From Verrucomicrobiota bacterium (GTDB taxonomy: Bacteria; Verrucomicrobiota; Verrucomicrobiia; Opitutales; Opitutaceae): a stretch of DNA of 18,355 nucleotides. Both the position numbers and the translations under genes were made by a program. The stretch covers positions 1 to 18,355 of the forward strand of contig JAEWNN010000108.1 in the NCBI GenBank assembly GCA_023457035.1, given 5' to 3'. The notes below the pieces were generated by a model. It made no database searches. It was not told where the DNA came from and was given only the letters and a program-made list of their open reading frames with translations. Every line of letters begins with the position of its first letter. Position 1 is the stretch's first letter. Below are positions 1 through 6,419 of the stretch, piece by piece.

Positions 1-920
1 TTCCGGAGTCGCACGCGCTCTCGTTCGCGTTGATCGCGTACAGCTCGGCGTGGCTGAAGGTGCACCGCCCGGCGGAGTTCTTCGCGGCGCTGCTCAACAA
101 CCAGCCGATGGGCTTCTACTCGGCGGCCTCGCTCGTGCAGGACGCGCGGCGCCACGGCGTGCGGACGTTGCCGGTGTGCGTGGTGCGTTCGGAAGAGCGG
201 TGCACGGTGGCGGACGCGCACGCGGTGCGGCTCGGGCTGCTCTCGGTGCATGGCGTGCGCGAGGCGCCGGTGCGCGCGCTGGTCGCGGAGCGCGCCCGGC
301 GGCCGTTCGCGTCGCTCGCGGATTTCCTGCGTCGCACGGAGTTCACGGCCGAGGAGCGGCGCCAGCTCGCCGGGGCGGGCGCGCTCAACGCCTTCGCCGG
401 CCACCGCCGCGCGGCGCTCTGGCGGGTGGAGGAGGTGCGCGAGGACGACGACCTGTTCCGCTACGCGGCGTTGCAGGACGACGGCGCAGAGGCGCCGCTC
501 GCGCCGATGAGCGTGCAGGAACGCGTGCAGGCCGACTACGCGCACCTCTCGCTCACGACCGGTGCGCACCCGATGCAGCAGCTCCGCGCGCGTTTCCCGG
601 ACCTCTGGCCCGCGGCGCAGTTGGCCGAGGCGGAGCATGGTTCGCGCGTGAAGATCGGCGGCGTGGTGATCACGCGGCAGCGCCCCGGCACCGCGAAGGG
701 CGTGTGCTTCATCACGCTCGAGGACGAGACCGGCCTGGCCAACGCGATCGTGCGCCCGAAGCTCTTCGAGGAGAACCGGCTCACGATCAACCTCGAGCCC
801 GCGCTCATCATCGCCGGCCGTGTGCAGAACGAGCAGGGCGTGATCCACGTCCTCGCCGAGCACATCGCCGCGCTCCCCGCGCCCGACCTCCCCGGCCAGG
901 CGAGCCACGACTACCATTGA
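1..920 (+). CDS. dnaE2: Error-prone DNA polymerase III alpha-type subunit DnaE2 (ImuC), C-terminal part
   Basis: This is the last ~305 residues of a C-family DNA polymerase; the 5' part lies outside the window. Reading from base 3, PESHALSFALIAYSSAWLK and the following LLNNQPMGFYSAASLVQDAR match the conserved end of the DnaE polymerase/helix-hairpin-helix region. An OB-fold near the C-terminus contains RPGTAKGVCFITLEDETG, which is characteristic of the DnaE2/ImuC branch rather than replicative DnaE1. The short SHDYH end also resembles DnaE2 tails (SRDFH-like). In this family DnaE2 works with ImuA and ImuB in damage-induced translesion synthesis and mutagenesis; imuA and imuB may lie to the left, unseen. 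The reading frame is intact to the TGA at 918-920. Codon use is strongly GC3-rich, like the dcw genes. The family is secure; the choice of DnaE2 over DnaE1 rests on the OB and tail motifs. Confidence 0.9.
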   Translation, partial: PESHALSFALIAYSSAWLKVHRPAEFFAALLNNQPMGFYSAASLVQDARRHGVRTLPVCVVRSEERCTVADAHAVRLGLLSVHGVREAPVRALVAERARRPFASLADFLRRTEFTAEERRQLAGAGALNAFAGHRRAALWRVEEVREDDDLFRYAALQDDGAEAPLAPMSVQERVQADYAHLSLTTGAHPMQQLRARFPDLWPAAQLAEAEHGSRVKIGGVVITRQRPGTAKGVCFITLEDETGLANAIVRPKLFEENRLTINLEPALIIAGRVQNEQGVIHVLAEHIAALPAPDLPGQASHDYH

Positions 921-940
921 AACTCGAAACTCGGAGCGAT

Positions 941-1095
941 CGGGGCGTGGGGCGGTGCTTCAGCCCGCCCCGATTCACTCGGCCAGACCGGACAGACGCG
1001 TTCGCGAGTCCCACGAAGACCGCTGCAAAAGAGAAACCGCAGATGGACGCGGATGGCCGCTGATCGGCGTAGCTGGACGATGGAGTCGTTCAGCC
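941..1095. repeat. Long direct repeat, copy 1
   Basis: It shares its layout with copy 2 at 1402-1554: a GGGGCGG...CCGCCCC hairpin (stem 949-955/965-971, with an inner GC/GC pair closing a TTCA loop), then AGACCGGACAGACG, GCAAAAGAG, ACCGCAGATGGACGC, CGCTGATCGG and GTTCAGCC in the same order. Most positions match by eye with small indels. Copy 1 starts about 20 bases after the dnaE2 stop, so its hairpin might also act as a 3'-end structure for that transcript. No T-run follows. Confidence 0.8.
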
Positions 1096-1316
1096 GGAGG
1101 GTGGAGGTGGAAAGAAGGAATCGATCCGAACGAACCACGAGCCGGAGAATCTGGAACTCATGAACTCAGGATCGGAGTGCGAACCGCGGACACCGAGCCC
1201 GGTGGAGTGGAATGTGGAAATCAGGAAGCGATCCGAACGGGCCTCGAACGCATTGGCGGAGCCTGAAGCTCTCGGAGTCAGGAACGTAGAGCAGGAGGGT
1301 CTTTGAACCACTGATG

Positions 1317-1338
1317 GGCTTCGCCGATGGGCGAAGCC
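1317..1338. repeat. Perfect 9-bp hairpin between the two direct repeats
   Basis: GGCTTCGCC at 1317-1325 and its exact reverse complement GGCGAAGCC at 1330-1338 flank a four-base loop. The next bases are TTGG, not a T-run, so this is not a standard intrinsic terminator. It may be part of a local repeat family; no function can be assigned. Confidence 0.55.
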
Positions 1339-1401
1339 TTGGACGTGTCCTGCGGCTGATCGCCTCCGGGACGGAGGGAGATGGTGTCCGCTGATCGCGG
1401 A

Positions 1402-1554
1402 CGGGGTGGGGCGGCGCTTCAGCCCGCCCCGTTTGGATCGAGCAGACCGGACAGACGAGTGCGCGAAGCCCGCGAAGGCCGCGGCAAAAGAGGAACCGCA
1501 GATGGACGCCGATGAACGCTGATCGGAGTAGCTGGCCGACGAAGCCGTTCAGCC
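1402..1554. repeat. Long direct repeat, copy 2
   Basis: Second copy of the repeat at 941-1095, in the same orientation and about 460 bases downstream. Its hairpin stem is GGGGCGG at 1408-1414 pairing with CCGCCCC at 1424-1430. The element ends at GTTCAGCC, about 100 bases before recognisable hsdR sequence begins. No terminal inverted repeats, target duplication or transposase are visible, so it looks like a non-autonomous intergenic repeat, not an IS. Confidence 0.8.
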
Positions 1555-1661
1555 CCCCGTGGAAACGCGCTCGACGCCCGGGGCCTTCGGGGAGCATGCT
1601 CCGCCTGTTCCGGAGGCCGCGCGCCTCCGCCGTTTTCCCCCGCAACTCAGACCGCATTCCT

Positions 1662-1888
1662 CTGAACTATCGTCTCTCACCCGTAACCTACCAGCTCCAC
1701 GCCATCGAGGCCATCGCTCGCGGCTTCGATGAGCAGGATCGCCGCAAGTTCCTCCTCGAGATGGCGACTGGCACCGGAAAAACGCTCCTCTGTGCCGCGC
1801 TGATCCGGCACTTCCTCGTCACCCGGCAGGCGGAGCGCGTGCTCTTCATCGTCGACCGCATCGAACTGGCGAAGCAGACGATGGAGGA
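1662..1888 (+). pseudogene. hsdR: hsdR fragment: type I restriction endonuclease, helicase motif I region only
   Basis: About 75 residues match the start of the motor domain of HsdR, the DNA-translocating, ATP-dependent cleavage subunit of type I restriction enzymes. Visible are the Q-motif-like YQLHAIEAIARGFDE, the Walker A motif MATGTGKTLL, and the motif Ia region VLFIVDRIELAKQ. Full HsdR proteins are usually ~800-1,100 residues with an N-terminal nuclease domain. Here that domain, the DEAH box and every later motif are missing. An open frame can be drawn upstream to about 1512, but it runs through direct repeat 2 and shows no HsdR features. At about 1888 the sequence switches, in another frame, to hsdS, and the hsdR frame runs on as meaningless sequence to 2105. 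It cannot encode a working nuclease. Confidence 0.85.
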
Positions 1889-2647
1889 TTGCGGGCCTTC
1901 GAGATTCCAGTACCGCCCCTTGTCGAGCAGGAGCGAATCGTGCGGTTGCTCGACGAAGCCACCGCCCTCCGCCGCCTCCGCACCCAAGCCGACGAACGCA
2001 CCGAAGAACTCATCGCCAGTGTGTTCACAGCGCTCTTTGGCAATATCGAGTCTGCCGCCAGCAAGTTACCCAAGCGAGCCCTTGGCGACCTCTGCGAGAT
2101 ATTGAGCGGTGCAACACCATCCACGGAGAACCCAGATTTCTGGGCGGGATCAATTCCGTGGGTGAGCGCGAAAGACATGAAACGGTCGGAGATCATCGAT
2201 GCGATTGATCATGTGAGCGAAGCCGCGTTGCAGGCATCGAGGCTGAAACTCCTTCCGGCGGGCGCTGTGCTGGTCGTTGTCCGAGGAATGATTTTGGCGC
2301 ACACGTTCCCGGTGGCGCTCTCGACGACTCCGCTCACGATCAATCAAGACCTGAAGGCACTGATCTGTCGTGATGAGCTGGTTCCGTTGTACCTTCAGCA
2401 GTGCTTGCGCGGTTTTGCTCCGCGGATCCTTGCCGCGGCATCTACCGCCGGGCACGGGACGAAACGCCTAGAAACCGAGTCGCTTCGCAATCTGCCCATC
2501 CCGGTTCCACCGATGAAGGCTCAGCAGGCGTTCTCTGCTCGTGTCGCCGAGATTCGGGCACTCGAAGCGGAGCAGGCGACCAGCCGGCAGCGGCTCGACG
2601 ATCTGTTCCAGTCGCTCCTCCACCGCGCCTTCAGCGGAGACCTATGA
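1889..2647 (+). pseudogene. hsdS: hsdS remnant: second half of a type I DNA specificity subunit
   Basis: HsdS subunits normally have two target-recognition domains (TRDs), each followed by a conserved helix, in ~400-450 residues. Here only the end of TRD1 (RAFEIPVPPLVEQERIV), the central helix, one full TRD2 (starting LGDLCEILSGATPS; ending LRNLPIPVPPMKAQQAF) and the C-terminal helix ending LLHRAFSGDL remain, about 250 residues. TRD1 was lost at the junction with hsdR at ~1888. The frame is open to the TGA at 2645-2647. A GTG at 1940 is preceded by AGGAG at 1929-1933 (6-base gap), so a 235-residue half-HsdS could still be translated. No HsdM is in the window, so function would need a partner elsewhere. 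GC content looks lower than in the dcw genes, as expected of transferred DNA. The stop overlaps the next gene's start (ATGA). Confidence 0.85.
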
Positions 2648-3507
2648 CCGGCAGCTTTCGCAAAGCCTGGACGTACACGCCCGCCGACCTGTGGGAGCCA
2701 CTTGCCGCCCACACCGGCAAAGCGCTGTCCGGGAGCGACGTCGCCGCGCCGGACGATCTCTTCATAGACCTCTTCGCAGCAGCCGACGACTTCTTCGGCG
2801 TATCGACGCCCGATGCGGTCTTCGAGGAATGCCGCAACGATCCAGCCGCCGCCCGCACCCGTTTCCTCGCGATCAATGGTACCGACTTCGCCAGCGAGTC
2901 CGACCTCGTCTTCTTCCTCGAAGAGGCCCGCGACGTGATCGCCGACTACGAGGTCCCCGGTTTCGAGGACTGCTACAAGCGTCTCCTCCGTGGCTTCCTC
3001 CACAAATACAACCTTCGCTACCGTCTCGACGAGAACCCCGGTGGCGAGATCGTCCTCCGTTTCCTGCTCCCCGGCTCCTTTACCAACCTCTACGCCGAAC
3101 TCCAGCGCCTCAACGCCGGCAACCCGCACCTCACGGCTTTGCTGCGCGATTTCGAGGAGGCGTTCGACGCCTACGTGCGGAAGCAAAGCGAGAGCAACGT
3201 GAAGACCTGCATCGCCAAGGCCAGCAACTATGCCGAAGGACTTGCCTCCGCGACTCACGGCACGCCCGGAACCCTCGGTGCGCTCTGCAACCAGATTGGC
3301 GATTGGCCCCACGACAAGATGAAGGAATCGCTCCAGCACCTCTACAAGTTCTGCTCCGACTATCCCGGCATCCGCCACGCCGGTACAGCCACCAGCGCCA
3401 AGCGAGCACTCGCTTCCCGCGACTCGTCGCTTGCCAGCCTGCTCCTCCTCAGCTTCAGCGGCTACCTCTCGCCCCAACTGGACGAGCACCCCGTCCTCGG
3501 CGTCTGA
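2644..3507 (+). CDS. Uncharacterised protein coupled to hsdS; putative restriction-associated accessory
   Basis: I cannot name this 287-residue protein. Its ATG lies in an ATGA overlap with the hsdS stop, with GGAG at 2636-2639 as a plausible ribosome site, so it was built to be translated with hsdS. The frame is intact. The protein is soluble: no signal peptide and no clear membrane span. The N-terminal third is acidic (DDLFIDLFAAADDFFGV; FASESDLVFFLEEARDVI). A middle part, HKYNLRYRLDE then FLLPGSFTNLYAELQRLN, leads into a helical C-terminal half with KTCIAKASNYAEGLAS, LYKFCSDYPGIRHAG and ASLLLLSFSGYL. The C-terminal half loosely recalls helical abortive-infection (Abi_C-like) or HEPN-type domains found beside restriction loci, but no HEPN R-x4-6-H motif is visible. 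A regulatory, protective or anti-phage role is inferred from context only. That it stays open beside a wrecked hsd locus suggests recent decay or an independent function. Confidence 0.8.
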   Translation: MTGSFRKAWTYTPADLWEPLAAHTGKALSGSDVAAPDDLFIDLFAAADDFFGVSTPDAVFEECRNDPAAARTRFLAINGTDFASESDLVFFLEEARDVIADYEVPGFEDCYKRLLRGFLHKYNLRYRLDENPGGEIVLRFLLPGSFTNLYAELQRLNAGNPHLTALLRDFEEAFDAYVRKQSESNVKTCIAKASNYAEGLASATHGTPGTLGALCNQIGDWPHDKMKESLQHLYKFCSDYPGIRHAGTATSAKRALASRDSSLASLLLLSFSGYLSPQLDEHPVLGV

Positions 3508-3520
3508 GCCGCAGCAGCTC

Positions 3521-3565
3521 TCTCTGTGTTCTCCTCCGCCTCTGTGGGCTCTGTGGCCTGCTGTA
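3521..3565. repeat. CACAGAG-type intergenic repeat
   Basis: Read on the minus strand, the segment holds CCACAGAGCCCACAGAGGCG followed by GGAGAACACAGAGA, a cluster of CACAGAG units. It begins just after the unknown gene's stop at 3507. Similar runs recur between genes in many environmental genomes (recalled, not searched). About 45 bases on, GGAGCGCTCC at 3612-3621 is a perfect 10-bp palindrome that may belong to the same kind of intergenic clutter. Confidence 0.55.
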
Positions 3566-3650
3566 TCTTCCCGTTTCTGCACCTCGGGGCGGAGCAGCGC
3601 GTTTTGTAGCTGGAGCGCTCCGAGACGTGAGCCGAGTGTTGGCGAGCACG

Positions 3651-3815
3651 ATGAAGAAACCCAACCACGAGGAGCGGCAGCGGATGTGCGGGCGCAAGCG
3701 GCGGTATGCGTCGCAGGGCGAGGCGCTCAACGCGGCGATGCTGGCCGGCGTGGAGCGGCGCCGGAAGGCGTACCTGTGCCCGGTCTGCAAACGCTGGCAC
3801 CTCACCTCGGCGTAG
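3651..3815 (+). CDS. Small Cys-rich protein, putative zinc ribbon
   Basis: This 54-residue basic protein starts MKKPNHEERQRMCGRKRRY and ends YLCPVCKRWHLTSA. One Cys near residue 13, a C-P-V-C pair and the nearby His form a plausible but incomplete-looking zinc site. Small proteins of the same layout (a CGKRRY-like start, an alanine-rich helix, and a CPxCxxWHLT end) are, as I recall, widespread and mostly unannotated; their role is unknown. The ATG is the first in frame after the palindromic repeat, with only a weak GGCGAG upstream. It stands alone, with gaps on both sides (143 and 135 bases). The conserved-looking ends argue for a real gene; no function should be assigned. Confidence 0.7.
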   Translation: MKKPNHEERQRMCGRKRRYASQGEALNAAMLAGVERRRKAYLCPVCKRWHLTSA

Positions 3816-3950
3816 GCGGGGCGTGGCGGACCCGTACGGATGGGGTGGGGTGAAAGATTTCGCGGATTTGCGCCTTTTCCGCGCGCGCCGGCTCGTCAAC
3901 TCTCTGCTGTCTCTCCTGCAAACCCCACCCGGCCCGACCGACTTTCCCAC

Positions 3951-5942
3951 ATGAGTTTCCTGAAAAAAATCTTCGGCTCCACTCCCCAGACTCCGGCTCC
4001 GTCCGAGGCCACGCCCGCGAACCCGTCGCCGGAGAACGACTCCGCTTCGGAGTCCACCAGCTCCGCGACGCCGGAGACGGTGGCGGCTCAAGAGACGGCG
4101 CCTGCTTCCGAAACCGCTGCGACGGCCGAGCCGGCGAAGCCGGAGATGATTCGCGTGGTCGACGCCGACGGCCGTGAGCGTCTCCTCACCCGGCCGCAGT
4201 GGCGCGACGAGGTGCTCCTGCCGCATCTGCGCGAGGTGTGGGAGGAGCCCGACAAGCTGGCCACGGCGATCGCCACGGCGCTCGACGCCGGTTTCCTGCC
4301 GGACATGCTCGAGCCGGCGGAGCAGCTCGCCCGCATCGACACGGCCTCCGAGCGCGGGGCGGTGATCCTCGCGATCGTGTATCGGGAGCTCGGACGCCCG
4401 CTCGATTCCGAGAAGACGTTGCAGGCCCAGATCGAGCGGCAGGGCGAGAGCCCGATGGTGCTGCTCCAGCTCGCCAAGGCCCAGTTCGCCCAGAAGGAGA
4501 ACGAGCAGTCGCTCGGCACGCTCTGGCGCGCGCTCGAGCTCGAGCCGAATCTGGAGGAGGCCTTCGGCTGGTATGCCGCCCGCCACCACGAACAGGGCGG
4601 GGACGCGGCCGCCCTCGAGGCGATGCGCAGCGTGGCGGCGTTGCCGCACAGCTGGCTGGCCCGCCTCGGGCTGGCGCGCGCGGCGCTCGCCAACCAGCGC
4701 CTCGACGAGGCGCTGCCGCTCTATCGCGAGGCGCTCACCCTCGCGCCGCGCCCGGTGCCGCCCGCCCTGCTAATGCTGCTTACTGGTGATCTGGGCAACG
4801 CCGGCCATCGGGCCGAGCTGCTCGCGCTGGCGCAGCCGCTGTTCGATATCGCCGCGCACGGCCTTCCGGTCGCCAACAATCTCCTCCGCGCGAATCTCGA
4901 ACTCGGCCGGTTCGACACCGGCCGGGCGTTGCTCGACCAGCTCTACGGTTTCCCGCGGCCCGACTGGCGACCGCATCTCCACCGTTGGGATGCGGAGTAC
5001 GCCCGCGCCCGTCTGGCCGCCGCGCGCGCCGCGGCGCCGGGCAAGATGTCCCTCGCGATGCTGGTCGACAACGGACCGACCTGGCTGCCGGCTGGTGTGG
5101 CCGGGGCGCTTTTTCCTGCTGCCGACGAAGCGGCACCGTCGATCGCGTTCCTCGGCAGTTCCGCCGCGGTGCCGGAGCCCGGCGCAGAGGGCACGGCGCA
5201 GGTGGGCGACGCCGCGGGCCGCCTCAGCCGGGCGGTGCCGCTGTTCCTCGCCGAGCAGGCCTACTTCGGGACCCGCGCGCGGGTGCGGCCGATCGTGCCC
5301 TGGGTCCAGGGCGCGACGCCGGCCTTCGTGCTCGGCAGCAACCCGTGGCCGGCGGACGAGGCCGCGCAGCGGGCGCGAGGCCTGCAACCGGCGAGCGACT
5401 ACATCGTTGTCACCCACATCCTCGCCCAGGCGGAGCCGTGGCGCGTGGAGCTGCGGTTGGTGCGCGCGGCCGACGGGGTCGTTGTCGGCACGGCCGGCGC
5501 CGAGCTCACCCTGGCCGAGCCCGAGGCGGCGTTGCGCGGCCTTGCCGCCGAGCTGCTCGAACTGCTCCGCCGCGAGGCGGGCGCTACGGTTGTGTCACCT
5601 CCGGGAGAATACCATGTGCCGGCGGGTGCCGCTTTCGGCCCCTACCTGCTCCGGATGGAGCAGCTGCTCGCGGTGGGCTGCCAGACCCTCGAGGGCACGC
5701 CGGAGGGCTTCCTGCACGGCGAGCGCGAACTGCTCGACGGCCTCCTGCAGCTCAATCTGGCCGAGCCGACCAACGTCGTGCCGCGACTGATGCTGGTGCA
5801 GGCGCTGCGGCGCCTCTACGCCCGGCGGCCGCGGGTCGTGGCCGAGTACCGCGACACCGTCCGGCGGCTGCAGCAGGAACGCCCGCTCGCCGAGCCGGCG
5901 CAGGGCGTGCTCACGCGCCTGTTCGACGAGATCTACGCCTGA
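3951..5942 (+). CDS. TPR-repeat protein with a possible TolB-N-like central domain
   Basis: 663 residues. The N-terminus MSFLKKIFGS could form a short amphipathic helix; it is followed by a ~50-residue low-complexity Pro/Glu/Ser/Thr linker. No cleavable signal peptide is seen. From about residue 65 to 390 the protein is helical, with tetratricopeptide-like units (for example around AKAQFAQKENEQSLGTLWRA and LARAALANQRLDEALPLYRE), so it probably scaffolds protein contacts. A segment from SIAFLGSSAAV through SDYIVVTHILAQ and WRVELRLVRAADGVVVGTAG has the order of the TolB-N/FlgO-type fold often fused to TPRs; this is a weak, by-eye match. The C-terminal ~150 residues are helical and unassigned. 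It has its own gaps on both sides and is followed by a strong hairpin, so it is probably transcribed separately from the dcw operon. There is no Shine-Dalgarno sequence; the ATG at 3951 is the first start that avoids low-quality upstream sequence. Confidence 0.85.
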   Translation: MSFLKKIFGSTPQTPAPSEATPANPSPENDSASESTSSATPETVAAQETAPASETAATAEPAKPEMIRVVDADGRERLLTRPQWRDEVLLPHLREVWEEPDKLATAIATALDAGFLPDMLEPAEQLARIDTASERGAVILAIVYRELGRPLDSEKTLQAQIERQGESPMVLLQLAKAQFAQKENEQSLGTLWRALELEPNLEEAFGWYAARHHEQGGDAAALEAMRSVAALPHSWLARLGLARAALANQRLDEALPLYREALTLAPRPVPPALLMLLTGDLGNAGHRAELLALAQPLFDIAAHGLPVANNLLRANLELGRFDTGRALLDQLYGFPRPDWRPHLHRWDAEYARARLAAARAAAPGKMSLAMLVDNGPTWLPAGVAGALFPAADEAAPSIAFLGSSAAVPEPGAEGTAQVGDAAGRLSRAVPLFLAEQAYFGTRARVRPIVPWVQGATPAFVLGSNPWPADEAAQRARGLQPASDYIVVTHILAQAEPWRVELRLVRAADGVVVGTAGAELTLAEPEAALRGLAAELLELLRREAGATVVSPPGEYHVPAGAAFGPYLLRMEQLLAVGCQTLEGTPEGFLHGERELLDGLLQLNLAEPTNVVPRLMLVQALRRLYARRPRVVAEYRDTVRRLQQERPLAEPAQGVLTRLFDEIYA

Positions 5943-5973
5943 GGAAGGGGCGCCGTTGAGGGGCGCGTGTCCG

Positions 5974-6006
5974 GGAACGGGTGCCAGCGCGTTGCTGGCC
6001 CGTTCC
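5974..6006 (+). terminator. Strong hairpin after the TPR gene, no T-run
   Basis: GGAACGGG (5974-5981) pairs with CCCGTTCC (5999-6006), and CCAGC (5984-5988) pairs with GCTGG (5994-5998), leaving a two-base bulge and a GCGTT loop. That is 13 base pairs, 31 bases after the TGA. The following bases are GAGGGG, so it lacks the U-tract of a classical intrinsic terminator. It could act as a 3'-end stabiliser or as a U-less terminator in this GC-rich genome. Confidence 0.45.
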
Positions 6007-6308
6007 GAGGGGTTCATGCGCCCGGCCTCTTCGTCGGGTTCCGGCGTTTGTCGGTTCGACGGTTGCCCGCCTCGTCGACGCCTCGTTCCGTTGTCTCCGG
6101 TGGCGCGGGCTCGCGTTGCCCGCCGCCGCGCGGTGCGACGGAGGAGGCTTTGCTGTGCGGTCGGACGGCGAGGCCGGCTTGGGCCTTATGGATCCCGGGC
6201 TTTTCCGTAGAGGAAGGCGTTGCTCCGGGGAGCGCCGCCTCGGTTTGTGAGTGGACTGGGGAAGGGCGGCGATGTCGGGCCCCTGCGCCCGCCGCCACCG
6301 GGGATCAC

Positions 6309-6350
6309 CCGGGAAAGGACCCTTTTCCGGAGCATCCACAGGGGCCTGTG
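6309..6350. repeat. Two adjacent inverted repeats upstream of the mraZ promoter region
   Basis: CCGGGAAAGG at 6309-6318 and CCTTTTCCGG at 6321-6330 form an inverted repeat with one mismatch. CACAGG at 6337-6342 and CCTGTG at 6345-6350 form a second, perfect one. As DNA they could be sites for a dimeric regulator; as RNA they would be tight hairpins. Without a T-run they are not clear terminators. Their position just ahead of the AT-rich stretch suggests regulation of dcw transcription, which is inference. Confidence 0.4.
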
Positions 6351-6362
6351 GCATGGTGGGGT

Positions 6363-6368
6363 GATAAT
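6363..6368 (+). promoter_or_regulatory. Possible -10 element (GATAAT)
   Basis: GATAAT differs from the sigma-70 TATAAT consensus at one base and sits in the only AT-rich patch of the intergenic region. No good -35 is seen 17 bases upstream. A transcript from here would carry the AGGAGGGG at 6398-6405 in its leader. TTGACG at 6413-6418 is a competing -35 candidate, but the bases 17 downstream of it are a poor -10. Confidence 0.3.
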
Positions 6369-6397
6369 GTGAATAAGTGAACAACCTGTCGTGACTT

Positions 6398-6415
6398 AGG
6401 AGGGGTGTTTGCTTG
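6398..6415 (+). promoter_or_regulatory. Shine-Dalgarno-like AGGAGGGG before an in-frame TTG
   Basis: AGGAGGGG at 6398-6405 lies 9 bases (counted from AGGAGG) before a TTG at 6413 that is in frame with mraZ and would add 22 residues to MraZ. It is the best ribosome site near mraZ, since the ATG at 6479 has none. However, the added sequence would run straight through the MraZ boxes, and known MraZ proteins begin close to the YVGSFRH motif. It may be a true alternative start, or a coincidence with TTGAC serving as a -35. Confidence 0.35.
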
Positions 6416-6419
6416 ACGG

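Larger units (their letters stand above)
921..1660. other. Gene-free repeat-bearing stretch between dnaE2 and the hsd remnant
   Basis: I see no convincing gene in these ~740 bases. Open frames that cross it lack family motifs and run through the repeats. It holds two copies of a ~150-bp direct repeat (941-1095 and 1402-1554), a perfect 9-bp hairpin (1317-1338), and degenerate shorter repeats: ATCGATCCGAACG near 1119 resembles AGCGATCCGAACG near 1227. Phrases such as CCGCAGATGGACGC resemble high-copy intergenic repeats seen in Verrucomicrobiota, Planctomycetota and similar genomes. That comparison is from memory, not a search. Confidence 0.7.

Noticed and set aside
50..1063. 337-codon frame overlapping dnaE2
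   Set aside because: Out-of-frame shadow of dnaE2, rich in Arg/Ala/Gly, running into the repeat region.
955..1266. 103-codon plus-strand frame in the intergenic region
   Set aside because: It begins inside direct repeat 1, has no recognisable motif or ribosome site, and reads repeat DNA.
941..1554. IS element or CRISPR array from the repeated segments
   Set aside because: Only two long diverged copies, no transposase, no terminal inverted repeats, and no regular short repeat-spacer pattern.
1512..2105. A single gene from 1512 to 2105 covering the HsdR fragment
   Set aside because: Its first ~50 codons are direct repeat and intergenic sequence, and its last ~70 are hsdS read in the wrong frame. 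Only the middle is hsdR, so it is a pseudogene fragment.
3361..3420. HEPN ribonuclease motif in the unknown gene (around GIRHAG)
   Set aside because: The R-x4-6-H spacing is not present; Arg and His are adjacent, so a HEPN nuclease call is not supported.
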